Source: Prunus persica
Taxonomy: Eukaryota > Streptophyta > Magnoliopsida > Rosales > Rosaceae
NCBI RefSeq assembly: GCF_000346465.2
Contig: NC_034011.1
Coordinates: 7,408,611-7,472,610 of the forward strand
Direction: 5' to 3'
DNA length: 64,000 bases
The position numbers and the translations under genes were made by a program. The notes under the pieces were generated by a model. It saw only the letters and a list, made by a program, of their open reading frames with translations, was not told the origin of the DNA and ran no database searches. Position 1 is the stretch's first letter. Each line of letters opens with the position of its first letter. Shown piece by piece: positions 20,522 through 32,099 of this stretch.

Positions 20522-22185
20522 ACTCCTAAAGTGGTGTCAAGTAATTTGGCGGCAGCTTCCACCTCTGGTGATGCATTGATAGCATTAACTTCAGCAGTAT
20601 TGAGATACTGGTTGGTTGGGGTGCCCCTATCTAAGAAAAAATATGATGACCGAAGCAGAAATAGAAAGGCTCTAAGAAGATTATGGCATGTCGTCTTCAA
20701 TAGGGTGAAGATTGCCGACTTTCTTCTGGTCATCATTGTTTGGAATCTGGAATTTGAATTGCTAAGGTTCTAAAAAGAAATTCATTTATTTTTTAATTGT
20801 ATTCAGGGGAGAGGGAGAACAAGAATTGAACTCTTGTTGTGAACGTAGCTCAATTAGAGTGCTCTTGTGCTTGGCTTGTAAGTTTTTCATTTTCATATTC
20901 TTGTTATTACAGCACCTACCATTATGGTGGCATTTGCTATATTATTTTGCCTAGTCCTCTCTTTTTTCCATCTTATTTTATAAAAGATGGCACTGGAAGT
21001 TTTGTTTGTTTGTTTGTTCCTTTTTTTTAGGACCTTTCTTGTTGAGAAGGGCAATAATATACTAAACTTACACGCACTATATGGATGCTAAGACTTGAAC
21101 CCAAGACTTTGCCTTGGAGAGAGCAATTACTCCAAACTACTACACTAATGGGTCCTTTGCCCGGAAGTTTTGTTTAAATTGAAGGGATATGAGACTCAAT
21201 TGGCACCTAGTCATATGTAATGAATATAAACATTTTAGGTCTTGAAACTATATAAAAAAGTCCCTTGTTAGGGGTTTGTAGCTCATATGATTAAAAATAG
21301 TTGCCCATGCACCCGAGATCATGTGTTTGAATTCCCCTAGTCCAATATCGTTTACAAAAGGAAGTCCGTTTCTGACTCTTGTTCTTTGTGTTGGCCGAGT
21401 TGCCCTTCTTTGTGACATCTAATCATTCTTCCTGTAGGGCATGTGGGGCTTATTGCAGAGTTGGTTGAACTTGAGACTTGAGAGTGCCTTTTGGTTTTGG
21501 TTTTGGTTCTCATTCATCTGTTAGACGTTTTGAAGTGCACGCAAATTAGCTCTGGCTCTGGGGCTTTCTGCTGCAAGTATTATTGGGTCGATTTCTGTGA
21601 CAAAAATGAGTGGACTAAAACTAATAATAAAGCTTAATTAGAAGAGTTATTTTCATAAAAGAAAAGAGATAGCTTAATTAGAAGAGTGAAAACTATGCCA
21701 TAATCCTTTATATCATGCCACCATATCACGCAATTGACAAAGTTATACATGGATATCGGGTGATAGAGTTATAGCTTATGGTGATTTGAAAGCTTGTTTT
21801 CTTGTTCATTTGTAAAATATGTGGGGGTGTTCTCTAAAATGTGGGAATTGCAAAGCCAAAGAAATTAAAACAAATCTCTAAAACTGTGGGAATTGAAAAG
21901 CCAAAGAAATTAAAACAAAGAAAAACCAAATCATGAAGTCCATTTTTTTTCTTTAATAATTTTTTTCTATTAAAAAGTTTGGGGAGGATGTATTTGATTA
22001 AAAGAAGATTCGAGAGAACTTGGTTGGTGGACCTTTGAAAATCCCCTTTTTGTCAACATTTGTGCCCTCATTGTCTTGTTGGAAAATGGTTGTTGGGTCT
22101 TGACTTTTGTTTTTTCTTAACCCAAAAAAAAAAGGTCGGGCTCTTTTATTATGGTCATTTTATTTGTACTGAAAAGTGAGCTTAA
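20522..22185. other. Intergenic DNA between block A and CCR-B
   Basis: No convincing gene. It contains a short frame at 20531-20773 without recognisable domains, a tRNA-like segment near 21285, and poly-A/T tracts. The sequence is unique to this interval of the window. Confidence 0.4.
21283..21372 (+). other. tRNA-like SINE head
   Basis: GTAGCTCATATGATTAAAAATAG looks like a degenerate A-box region, and TGTGTTTGAATTCCCC resembles a B box about 50 bp on. This matches plant tRNA-derived SINE heads. The ends and tail are not resolved. Confidence 0.35.
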
Positions 22186-22544
22186 TTAGGCTCGTTTAAT
22201 AACAATTTTAATTTTAGTTTTTAGTTTTAATTTATTTTGTGTTAGAGTATAGGGGAAATAAGTGTGAGAATGGGAGTCGGGATGAGATTGAGAGAGATAA
22301 TGAGAAAGAGTAACAAAATTGAAAATAAAAACTTGAAAGTGAAAACAATTTCAAATAGTTTTCAGTCTTTTGTTTTTGTTTTCACTTTTGTACTCCTCTC
22401 TCTCATCCACTCCTTTCATCTTCACTCTCAATCTCATCTCCATTCTCATTTTCACTTCCATACTCCCTCTTTTTCCTCTGTACACTAGCACAAAAAATAA
22501 AAATTAAAAACTAAAATTAAAATTATTATCAAATAAACCTTAGA
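22186..22544. mobile_element. Foldback MITE, family F1, copy 2
   Basis: The left arm CGTTTAATAACAATTTTAAT and right arm AATTATTATCAAATAAACC are inverted repeats that continue through TTTTAGTTTTTAGTTTT. GAGAATGGGAGTC-type and CTCTCAATCTCATCTCC-type tracts pair further in. It is the same family as 7656-8298 but without the nested element. No coding sequence. Confidence 0.75.
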
Positions 22545-22738
22545 TTTCATCTTTTTCTTAATGAAAAATCTTATATCCCATATCGAACTCTTTTATTTTC
22601 TTATTAGCTTTCTCCGCACTTTGTTGGAAAAAAAAAAAATCCCACGTTTCAAACATCTGTTTAGATTTCAGTAATAAAATATCATTATTTTATATAGAGA
22701 TAGATGGAGTTCCACGACAATTGAATTTGATTCTTTGA

Positions 22739-22862
22739 CCAACCGATATGTCTCTTGGTTAAGAAGGTGAAAGTCAACCAATATGTCTTTTAGTTGAAAA
22801 GGTAAAAACCAACCAATAAATCTTTTGGTTGAAATGGTACATACAAACAACTGATATGTCTT
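22739..22862. repeat. ~46 bp tandem repeat, three units
   Basis: Units containing CCAACCGATATGTCTCTTGG, CAACCAATATGTCTTTTAG and CCAACCAATAAATCTTTTGG follow each other with GTTGAAAAGGTAAAA-type spacers. Confidence 0.65.
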
Positions 22863-23189
22863 TAATTAATACATTAATTAACAACTTCCCTACTTTCAAA
22901 CTCAATTGAAGAAACGATTCAAATTGAGTCTTTGTTCAACAACTTCCCAACTTTATTTAAAGAACTTGGAGAAAGAAAGAAAAAAAGGCAGTCAAAGCAG
23001 TTGAGAGGATAGGTTCTTTTTCTCATTAAAACTGCTAGTAGCCTCTTGCCATCAGAAAAATAGGCAAAGCTACCCTTAAACCAATAAATGGGCTCTACAA
23101 TTTGGACCTGGTCATTCTTAGCTCCATTGTTGTCTCTAACAAAATAAAATAAGTTTTTAAAAATAAAAAAAAAATTATATTTTAAGCCA
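22863..23189. other. Intergenic, no feature seen
   Basis: AT-rich DNA. I see no open frame or paired repeat that I can support. Confidence 0.4.
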
Positions 23190-23320
23190 ACGGGTCTAGC
23201 TTAGTGGAAAATGGCATTGATTTACATATCGATAGTCTCAAGTTTGAACCCCCATATCACCTTAGTAGTGTGTGTAAGAAACCTCATTCCCTTGTAGTTT
23301 CAATTATGATAAAATAAAAG
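23190..23320 (+). other. tRNA-derived SINE candidate
   Basis: GGGTCTAGCTTAGTGG (A-box-like) is followed about 50 bp later by CAAGTTTGAACCCC (B-box-like), and the segment ends in an A-rich tail (ATAAAATAAAAGAG). Target duplications were not resolved. Confidence 0.4.
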
Positions 23321-24004
23321 AGTAAGTTTTTTTATTTTTTAAATTATTTTTTTCTCTTTTGATGGGAAGAAATCATTTTAAGAAATTAAGGGCCAGAAAA
23401 ATAAAATAAAGTAAATTATATTTAGATCAAATCAGACACAGAACCTGGGTTGCAAGTGACTTATCCAAACCCACCAAATTGACCAGAAACGTCTATGGAC
23501 TTTTCAATTCAATCCTTAAATTTTCAAATCAATCAATATGATTCTTAATCTTTTGGTTCACACACATGAATTTTAAGACTGAAATGAATTATAATTAGAT
23601 GATAATATTCCTTTAAAGTGGCTCATACGATGACACGTAATCAGTTTTTATTGAAAATTCGGTCGGCATACAACAAGGACCAAATTAATTAATGTCGACC
23701 CAAAGATGAAGGGCCAAATTGATTACGATTGATTGGTGTGTACTCTTATAAATAAAAGATTATAACCAAACTCAAAAGTAGGAATTCATAAACCACTCAT
23801 TTAAAACGCCACCAATAACGCCAATTAAAATATCATTATTTTACAACGAAAAGAAAAAAAAAGAAAGTCATGTGGCTCATGACACATTTTGTCTTCCACT
23901 TGTTAGACAAAGCAAATGTTAAAGCTCAGACCAAAAAAGAAAAAGCAATTGTTAAAGCCTCACATATCTTTATCTTTTTTCTCAAATGTTTTTTTTTAAC
24001 CGGC

Positions 24005-24042
24005 GGTAGGTGATCTGGTAGGCTCTTCTCCTCCTTATAAAG
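24005..24042 (+). promoter_or_regulatory. CCR-B core promoter: AC element and TATA box
   Basis: GGTAGGT at 24005-24011 is the reverse complement of ACCTACC, the AC-I element bound by MYB activators of lignin genes. A second, weaker GGTAGG lies at 24017-24022. A TATA box (TATAAAG, 24036-24042) follows, about 160 bases before the start codon. Transcription would start near 24065-24075. The arrangement is seen in the sequence; the regulatory role is inferred from known lignin-gene promoters. Confidence 0.65.
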
Positions 24043-24079
24043 CCACACTAGCAGCTATTCCATTACAAAACACAAACTT

Positions 24080-24083
<4 letters not shown>

Positions 24084-24123
<40 letters not shown>
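24084..24123. repeat. (CT)n microsatellite in the CCR-B 5' UTR
   Basis: About 20 CT units between the predicted transcription start and the start codon. Confidence 0.9.
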
Positions 24124-24125
<2 letters not shown>

Positions 24126-24202
24126 TTTGATCTCTTCCACTCCCACCACCCAAAAGAGAAACAAAAAAAATTCATTACCCTAAAACCAAGCTAAGTATTA
24201 AG

Positions 24203-27200
24203 ATGCCTGCCGATAGCTCTTCAGTTTCAGGCCATGGCCAAACTGTTTGTGTCACCGGAGCTGGAGGCTTCATTGCTTCCTGGATTGTCAAACTGTTGCT
24301 AGAAAGAGGCTACATTGTTAGGGGAACCTTGAGAAACCCAGGTCACTCCAAATCATTATCTTCTTGGCCTTTGAGTTGTTTTTTTGTCCTACATTCGGAG
24401 TATCGACTTATTATGTTGTGAGACTGTGAATTAAAACTGGCCATTAATTTATTTGAATTATATATGAATTTGCTGTTTTGATTCCCAGTTTGACATAACA
24501 CGTATAACATATATTGGGAGACATAATTCTTCCTTGTATTGATATGTTTTTTTTTCCTTTTTGGTGCTTTTCTTATTTTGTGTTGATCACAGATGACCCA
24601 AAGAATGCTCATTTGAGGGAGCTTGAAGGAGCTCAAGATAGGTTGACTTTACGTAAAGCTGATCTTCTTGACTTTGAGAGCCTTAAAGAAGCCATCAACG
24701 GCTGTGATGGCGTTTTTCACACAGCATCACCGGTTACGGATGACCCAGTGAGTTTTTTTTGTCTCTGCTTCCTTACTTTGTTTCTTCCTTTTCCTGTTTG
24801 GTTGCTGCCGGAAAATATGCACACTTTTTCTCTTACGTGGTGGACAATACCATGCATGTGCATGCACAGTTTTTCGATCAGTTTGTGTATCCTTCAAACA
24901 AAACTATCCCGTGGTGGTTCTGGGCCAGAAACCACTTGCTTTTGTCGATTGTGATGTTTTGGACCTCCAAACTTGTTCTCTAAGTCCCATAATACTTTCT
25001 TAAATACTATGAGTATTTAAAAGGTTAAAAAAAAAAAAAAGAACACTAGCTAAGAAAGGAATAGTTTGGTAACGGATATTGGTTTTGGTTGGGTGAAGAT
25101 ATTTCCCTTTTCATAATTTCTTAAATTAGCTTTCAAATTCACGTCCCACATTATAAAAGTCTATTAGAAAGTTAAGCGGCATGAATTTTTTCCTACTATT
25201 GTAACGATATATTCATTATCTTATATGAAACAATTTACATTTTCGCTGCATGGTGTCATGATTACATCTTAACTAAAGATTAAGATAAGAAAAAAAAAAT
25301 TAAAGAAAAATAACATGCATGTCTAGTAGTTTGGTAAAAAGCTCACATTTTAGGGTACATAACCGTAGCCGCTAAGAGAGGGAAAGAAAAAGAGAGAGGA
25401 CGCTTCGGCTCCTGGATTCTGTTGGATCTTCGATGTTCTTTGGTTTTTGGGAGACCTCTATCGATCTACTCTTCTTTTGGGAGATATGTAGTCTCATATC
25501 TGGGTTAGCTTTGGTTGTGCCTCATCTTGCGAGGTTGCTGTTTGAGGTATTGCGGCTTGATCATGGTAGATCCACTACTCATTGGTGCGTTGAGGCCCAG
25601 GAGTAACTAAGTGGTGCTCTCTATGTCTTACCCCGAAAGAATCAGTGGCGATTAATTTTCCCTTTGCCGACATCATTTTAGTTTTTAGTATTATTTTGGT
25701 TGAGTTTGCTGAGTGTTCTTAGTCTTTTTAAGAGTCATGTCGATGCTAGTTTTTGTCTTTGATGCCATTGAACTATATTCGGGGAAATTATGGCAGTTGA
25801 AAGGGGTTTTAGAAAAGTTATTTTCGAGTGTTATTGTCTCCAGATTTCCATTTTATAAATAAAAAATAAAAAAATTAAACCTCACATTTTAGTTATTTTT
25901 TTTTTGGGTAAAATTAATGAGGTTTTAAAATTACCAATTTAGGCCATACCCTAACACGTGGATGTATTTAGAACCATAAAAAAAATTTCTCCAAAATGTC
26001 TTCCAAATGCCTTGAAAAAAAGATATTATTGTACCTTAACTCAAAATAAAATTTGCTCATGATTTTCTACTATAATATATTATCTCTATGCTATTAAAAT
26101 ATTTTGAAGGGATTGGATTTGTTATTATCATTTTTTAATAGTAAATTTAACTTAACCCCTTCAAGGTAATTTTTTCAATTACAACCCATCTCTTTATTTT
26201 TGTTTGAATAATATCCATTTTTTTCTAAATAAAACCCGATGACTAGGATCCAACTCGGGAACTTACCTAATCAAACGCAAAATCGAATTTATTGTATTTT
26301 TTTGGATTACTAAAATACCCCCAACTAAGTCATTATTATATTTTGTATATTAATATAGGATCCAACACAAAAATAAATTTTAATTAGATTGTAACTAATG
26401 GCACACGTTCAATTTGAAAAGATCTTCAAATGGATGTAGGATTAATTTGGAAACTTTTTTAAAACTTAACAATACATTCAGATTTAACATACCTAATCAG
26501 TTTATTCAATAATTTTTTTTAATTTACTTATGAAGTATACGTGATTAATTATTTATTATATTATTATTTTATAAATATAATAGCATACATAAAATTGAAA
26601 AAATAACATACCTATTACTTCTTTTACAAAAATGAATTTACTTATTATTCAAATAATATACCCAACTTTTATAAAAGTATTTTGGATATAGTTTACCTAA
26701 TAATTTCCTATTATGCAATAATATAACTTGTAATTTACCTATTATGGATAAATTTGTAGGTAAATTGTATTGATAATAATTTACCTATTATATTGTATTG
26801 GATATATACATATTATATTAATAATAATTTACCAATTATATTTTATTAGGACAAAATTTGAGGAATTTTTTCTTGGTCGAAAGTTTAAGGATTTTTTTAT
26901 TGGTCGAAAGTTTAAGGATTTTTTTATTGGTCGAAATTTTTGGGATTAGAGGGAATGCCCAAAAAAAAAAAAAAACAACGTCATTGATATGCTATAAATG
27001 ATGAAGTATTAATTAGAAATGAAGGACTTACTGACATGCTTGAAAACAATCAGGTTGACTTATTTGAAGCTTAGTGGCAAGCAATGTAAATATGTAGGAG
27101 TAGTATGACCTTTTATATATATAATTTTAATTTTAATTTTATATATAGATTTCAAAATTAATGGGTTGTTGTATGGAGTCTGAGGTGCAGGTTTTCGCAT

Positions 27201-30200
27201 AGAAGAAGACAGACCTAATTTCTTTTGCTAGAACGACACCGTTCTCTTTCTTTGATATCTTTTAATGGAACACATCGTTTCATTTAAGCTTGAGTTCTCC
27301 AAAAGCAAGCATGCGTTTTATTTGTAAAGCCCAAAAAGATGGGCCCTCAATAACTTTTAAATGGGACATGCGTAATAACATATCTAATATTTATTAATAG
27401 GTTTTTGTTTGATTTCAGAAAAAGACTCTAGAATTCACTATTAATTGAATCGGTTGTAGCTTCTCGTGACACTTATTAACATATCTAATATTTATTAATT
27501 AATAGACCATCTTTATTTTTTGTGTAAACACTTTTTTTTTTGGAACTTTGAGTTTTTTTTTTTTTGGGTAAAGAAACTTGTATCTTTTTAAATGGTACCC
27601 CTCTATTGCCTATATCCAGCCCTTTTTTTAATAAGGCAATGAATGATGGAACAAATATAGGAACAAATGATGGAGCCTGCGGTGAATGGAACGAAAAATG
27701 TGATTGTTGCAGCAGCAGAAGCCAAGGTTAAAAGGGTTGTGTTCACGTCGTCAATTGGTACAGTGTACATGAACCCCACCAGGAGCCCTGATGTGGTGGT
27801 CGATGAGTCATGTTGGAGCAACCTTGAATATTGCAAGAACACCAAGGTTAGACATAATCTTATAACAATTTTAATATTTTATCTCTTCAGTATATATAGT
27901 AGATGTTTAATGACTCACAAGAGCATTTTCTTGTATTTTGAATGTTTCACCATTCTCTGCCTTTTGCTTTATATGTATAGATTATGCACACAAACAAACA
28001 TCAATGTTTGATATATTTATCACTCATTATGTCTCATAATTAAGAACAATTGTTTTTTTTAATACAAGCTTTGCTGTAAACAATTTAAAATTTATCTAGC
28101 TAATCTATAAGGAGAAGACTTGGGTGCAAGGGGCGGACTCACTACTATGACCAATTGACATAACCCAGATCTGCCATAATTAAGAACAATTGTTTTATCC
28201 TGGGGTTTCTCTAGGAGAGTAGAAAAGGTCAAGTTGGTAGATAAAGCTTGTGAGATTTCAAACTAGTATTCTCTCAAGACTTCCATGATCCTGATAGTTC
28301 TACTACGTATTGTTATTCTAGTACAACAGCTATTTAAGTGGGTGCTAGATGTATTGGAGTACAGTTTGGCACATGGAAGAGATGGTAAACCATTTTGCTT
28401 CTCAATTTGTGCCGACTGAGGAGGAACAGCAACTAGTACTGGTGGTTGAGGGAGGTAATGCTGGTCTGCTTCGAACTACAAAGTTTGTCCTAGTAGGCAA
28501 AGTGCTCACGAAGAAACCTTTCAACAAGGAGGCATTTAAGCGCGCTATGGCGACACTATGGAGACCGAAGGCACGGGTGGAGATTGTGACCTTGGAGGAT
28601 TATTTGTTCATGTTTGCTTTCTCCTCACGACAAGATAGAGCGAGAATTCTAGGCGGGGGTCCTTGTGCCTTCAACCACTATTTGCTGGTGATTAGTGAAG
28701 AGGATGACATAAGCAACTACCTCCTCCTGATTTTGGCATCATGGAGTCGACTGGTCGTTTTCCATTGGTGATATAGGCTCAATGTTCAGCAAAAGAGGAC
28801 AAAGCAACGGTCGTTTTGACATAGTGGCTCCGCCTGTGAAGGAATAAGGAGGGCGAAGGGTTGTTTTGGAGGGGCGACCGGTCACATTGATGTTAAATCT
28901 ATTCCATTGTGAAAAAGTCCAGAAAATTCGGGGTGTTTCACTATAGATTCTCCTCTTATGCTTCTAAAAAATATATGTCTTGTTCTTGGAACGCTATATC
29001 CATGAAGGTAGATACCTTATGACTTTGAGGGTGATAACATCGGTAGCCTTTTTTATGAGGGGCATTGCCAATGAAAACACACTTTTTTGCGTAAGGATCT
29101 AATTTGTTGCGTTGGTGATCATGTAAGTGCATGAATACAATACAGTCAAAAATCCACGGTTCAAGGTTTGGGGTGGGAGGTATTTGGAGATGGTGGTGAA
29201 GTGTTTGAAGAGGAGTTTGGAAATTCAAGATTCTTGAGGGAATCCTATTTATAAGGTAAGTTGTAGAGAGGACGGCCTCACCCCAAAAAGATCTAGGTAT
29301 GTTGGCACTAAATAAAGATGCACGAACGACTTCCAATAAATGTCAGTTCTTTCTCTCAGTCACCCTATTTTGTTGGGGAGTATATGGACACGAGCATTTA
29401 TGTATGAAGTCATGATCCTGTAAGAATTTTTTGAGATCATGATTAAGAAATTCTCTCCATTGTCAGAATGGAGAACCTGTATTTGGGCATGAAACTGAGT
29501 CACCACCATTTTATGGAACTGTTGAAACATTAAATTGACTTCCACTTTTGATAAGGGAAACCCAGGTAATTCGGGTGCAGTCATCAATGAAAGTACAAAC
29601 CATCGAGCTCTAACCAAAGTAGCTATTTGAGCAAGCCCCGGAACATCAGAATGAATAAGGGAGAAGGGAACTAAACTTTTATTTGCACTTAATGGGAACG
29701 GAACACAATGACTCTTAGCCAATTCACACTGGAAGCTGGAAACATCAAAACTGGAAAATAATAATGGGAACAACTTCTTCAGATAACCAAACGAGGCATG
29801 CCCAAGACGTTTATGCCATAACCATACTTTGTCTCTCTGCCTCTTAGAACTAGCTTCACTTGTTGTGAAAGCTTGACCAACCTTTGGTCTCACTATCCGA
29901 TGCCTAGTCCAAGTAGCAGAATCTGCCTTCCCTAAAGATTCAAAAATTTCTCCAGCTTTCTTGAGGGGAGCATTAGCCTTTTCAGGATTTGAAGTGCCGT
30001 TATTGTCAGCCATAACTTTAAGGCCAGCAGCTTTCGACCTTCTTTCCCAAGTATCACCAGCTCTTTGAAAACATATTGTGGCCATTTCATAGTTATCCTC
30101 TTGATAGAGCTGGATCGATGAAACAAATAAAATGGATTAGATTAATACAATTGAAAATAATGGTTATACATACACTCTGCTTTAAGGATTAAGGTAACCA

Positions 30201-31236
30201 TGACGACGATTATGATGCTTAAAGTGATAATGAATTTGACAAATACAAAATAATATATATGCAGAACTGGTACTGCTATGCGAAAACAGTGGCAGAGCAG
30301 ACAGCTTGGGAAGAGGCCAAGGAGAAAGGGGTGGATTTGGTGGTGGTGAACCCAGTTTTGGTACTCGGACCACTTCTCCAACCAACCGTCAACGCCAGCA
30401 TCATCCACATCCTCAAGTACCTCACAGGCTCAGCCAAGACTTATGCCAATGCTGTGCAGGCCTATGTGCATGTTAGGGACGTGGCTGTGGCCCACATTCT
30501 GGTGTATGAAACTCCATCTGCCTCGGGAAGGTACCTTTGTGGTGAGAGTGTGCTTCACCGTGGAGACGTGGTAGAAATCCTAGCCAAGTTCTTCCCAGAA
30601 TACCCAATTCCCACCAAGTAAGTACATCATCGTCCTCATCAATTTTGTTTTCTTTATTTCTTGTCTAAATAAGATATTTTCTGAGCTACATGTTAACAAC
30701 CAAGATGGGGATGAGGGCGGGGGACAGTGATGGTATCCCTATTTTGGTATAAGCGAAATGACAAATATGTTTGTTTATGCATACGTAGGCATCTCTCATA
30801 GTGATTGATTTAGTGTTTGCTTATGGTCCATTACTTAATGTTTTTATAGAATAAAGAAATTTTTGGCTAATCATTGGTTTGCTTATACATTTTAAACTAT
30901 TATTTTAAAATCTATTTACATACAATTTTTTATTATTTATGGATTTCTATTTTCAAACTATTTTAATGCAATACACATATTTGTATTTTTGAAAGTACTC
31001 TTGTTTTTTAATGTTGTGGGATTAAATTAATTAGTATGTCATATATTTACAGGTGCTCGGATGAAGTCAAACCAAGAGTAAAACCATACAAGTTGACAAC
31101 CCAGAAGCTACAAGACTTGGGCGTGGAGTTCATTCCAGTGAAACAGTGCCTATATGAAACTGTTAAGAGCTTGCAGGAGAAGGGCCACCTTCCAGTGCCT
31201 AAACCACAAGAAGATTCCATTAAAATTCAATCTTAA
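24203..31236 (+). CDS. CCR: Cinnamoyl-CoA reductase (copy B), complete five-exon gene
   Basis: The exons are 24203-24341, 24593-24747, 27661-27846, 30265-30617 and 31053-31236. All four introns are GT-AG and the frame is continuous, giving 338 residues, which is normal for CCR. CCR reduces feruloyl-, p-coumaroyl- and sinapoyl-CoA to the aldehydes with NADPH in the cytosol, the entry step to monolignols. Seen in the predicted protein: the Rossmann motif G19xxGxxA25, the NADPH-specificity pair R44-x5-K50 formed across the exon 1/2 junction, Ser129, Y163xxxK167, H208-x2-K211 and R259. The usual NWYCYGK signature reads NWYCYAK (Gly to Ala at 166). The ATG was chosen because it opens the family-typical MPxD start and follows a TATA box and CT-rich leader. 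Introns 2 and 3 are swollen by transposon debris. The gene looks intact; expression and activity cannot be judged here. Confidence 0.9.
25354..25880 (+). mobile_element. Non-LTR retroposon (SINE or truncated LINE) in CCR-B intron 2
   Basis: The 12 bp direct repeat CTCACATTTTAG occurs at 25342-25353 and 25881-25892. The right copy follows an A-rich tail (ATAAATAAAAAATAAAAAAA type). A target duplication of this length next to an A-rich tail is the hallmark of LINE-driven retroposition. No open frame is present, and I do not recognise the body. Confidence 0.65.
26868..26944. repeat. ~27 bp tandem repeat, three units
   Basis: TTGGTCGAAAGTTTAAGGAT repeats with T-rich spacers in intron 2. The last unit is diverged. 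Confidence 0.75.
28349..28771 (+). pseudogene. DUF4283-type LINE ORF1 fragment
   Basis: The 140-codon frame reads [16 protein letters not shown], then [20 protein letters not shown], then [19 protein letters not shown]. This is the order of the plant DUF4283 domain found at the N-terminus of LINE-encoded ORF1-like proteins. The frame stops soon after the domain, with no zinc knuckle or RT following, so it is a fragment. It lies in the sense orientation within CCR-B intron 3. Confidence 0.65.
28945..30120 (-). pseudogene. Ty1/copia gag-pre-integrase and integrase fragment
   Basis: On the minus strand one frame (29360-30085) has [19 protein letters not shown], a CELAKSH zinc-like stretch, and an integrase core with LHSDNGENF. 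The next frame (28956-29336) continues with [19 protein letters not shown] and [18 protein letters not shown] frameshift lies between them. No LTRs, protease or reverse transcriptase accompany it, so it is an immobile fragment, antisense to CCR-B within intron 3. Confidence 0.8.
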
Positions 31237-32094
31237 ATCTTGTAAGAATATTTGCAATGCGTGACCTATGTATTTGCGGCGGAGATAAACGTTGCAATGG
31301 TATTTTAATATCAGATGACAAGTTTGTAAGAATATTTCATAAATATTATGTATCACCTAACCTACATGAAGTGACTTATGTGATCAATTAATTATTTAAT
31401 TAGTTTAATAAATATTATTATTATATATTGGTCAAATTAAGAGAAGTAATTTCATAGGATATGTGGAGAGAGAAGTTTTGACCTAGCCGCTCTCTCCCTG
31501 TGTAAATCCTAAGGAAAAACTCAATAGAGGGGGGGGAGGAAGAAGCCTCACTATCCCACCTCCCCTTCATCTCTTACTGTTGGGTTAGTGAATAAGTCCA
31601 CTGGGCATTTTGGATAAGAATCCCCTTGTGGTGATCTCTTCTGGGCCGTACTTAGATTGAAGTTCCCCTTCACCCCTTTTGGGCTATGTTCTCAATCAAA
31701 TCATTTTCCCAAAACCCGCTCTCTAACACTACTCATGTTCTCTGAATTTGGTTCTACATTGTATTTGATGGTGGTTGGTACAAATCACTCAATTGTTCTT
31801 TGCCATAGTTTTTTGTTTTCGTTTATTTATTCACTCTTATCCTCATGTTGATCGTTGTGAATCACATTTTTCCCAAATCTATTATGGATGCGGTGTTAGG
31901 TGTGGCTGTGACGACGCTTCTTCAGGTAGTGGTGATAGGGTTCATGCAGGCTCATGGGTCGCTTTAGAGTTTCAGTTATATTGGGTTTGTGTGTTTTGTC
32001 TGGGCTTATGGTTCATTATGGTGAGGCTAAACTAGTGAATTTCCCTTGAACTTGTACCCAATTTTCAAGGGAAAGTGAACACGAAGACTCTTGG
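31237..32094. other. CCR-B 3' flank (duplicated)
   Basis: This matches 2556-3259 downstream of CCR-A. One extra stretch near 31557-31670 has no counterpart in A. AATAAA-like signals occur, but I cannot choose a poly(A) site. No other gene was seen. Confidence 0.55.
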
Positions 32095-32099
32095 CCAAC

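Larger units (their letters stand above)
24748..27660 (+). other. CCR-B intron 2 (2.9 kb, AT-rich, with retroposon)
   Basis: Donor CCCA/GTGAGT and acceptor AATATAG/GAAC. It holds the non-LTR insertion at 25354-25880 and a short tandem repeat near 26868-26944. It also holds two partial copies of TAACATATCTAATATTTATT (about 27377 and 27478). No gene was seen in it. Confidence 0.8.
27847..30264 (+). other. CCR-B intron 3 (2.4 kb, made largely of retrotransposon fragments)
   Basis: Donor ACCAAG/GTTAGA and acceptor ATATGCAG/AACTGG. It contains a LINE-type DUF4283 fragment on the plus strand and a copia integrase fragment on the minus strand. Only the last ~30 bp match the visible sequence upstream of CCR-A exon 4. 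Confidence 0.8.

Noticed and set aside
20531..20773. 80-codon frame as a gene
   Set aside because: No recognisable domain, no conserved copy, and no clear promoter or splice context.
24343..24983. Open frames overlapping CCR-B exons 1-2 and flanks, as separate genes
   Set aside because: They run through introns. The spliced CCR model explains the conserved part and keeps one frame.
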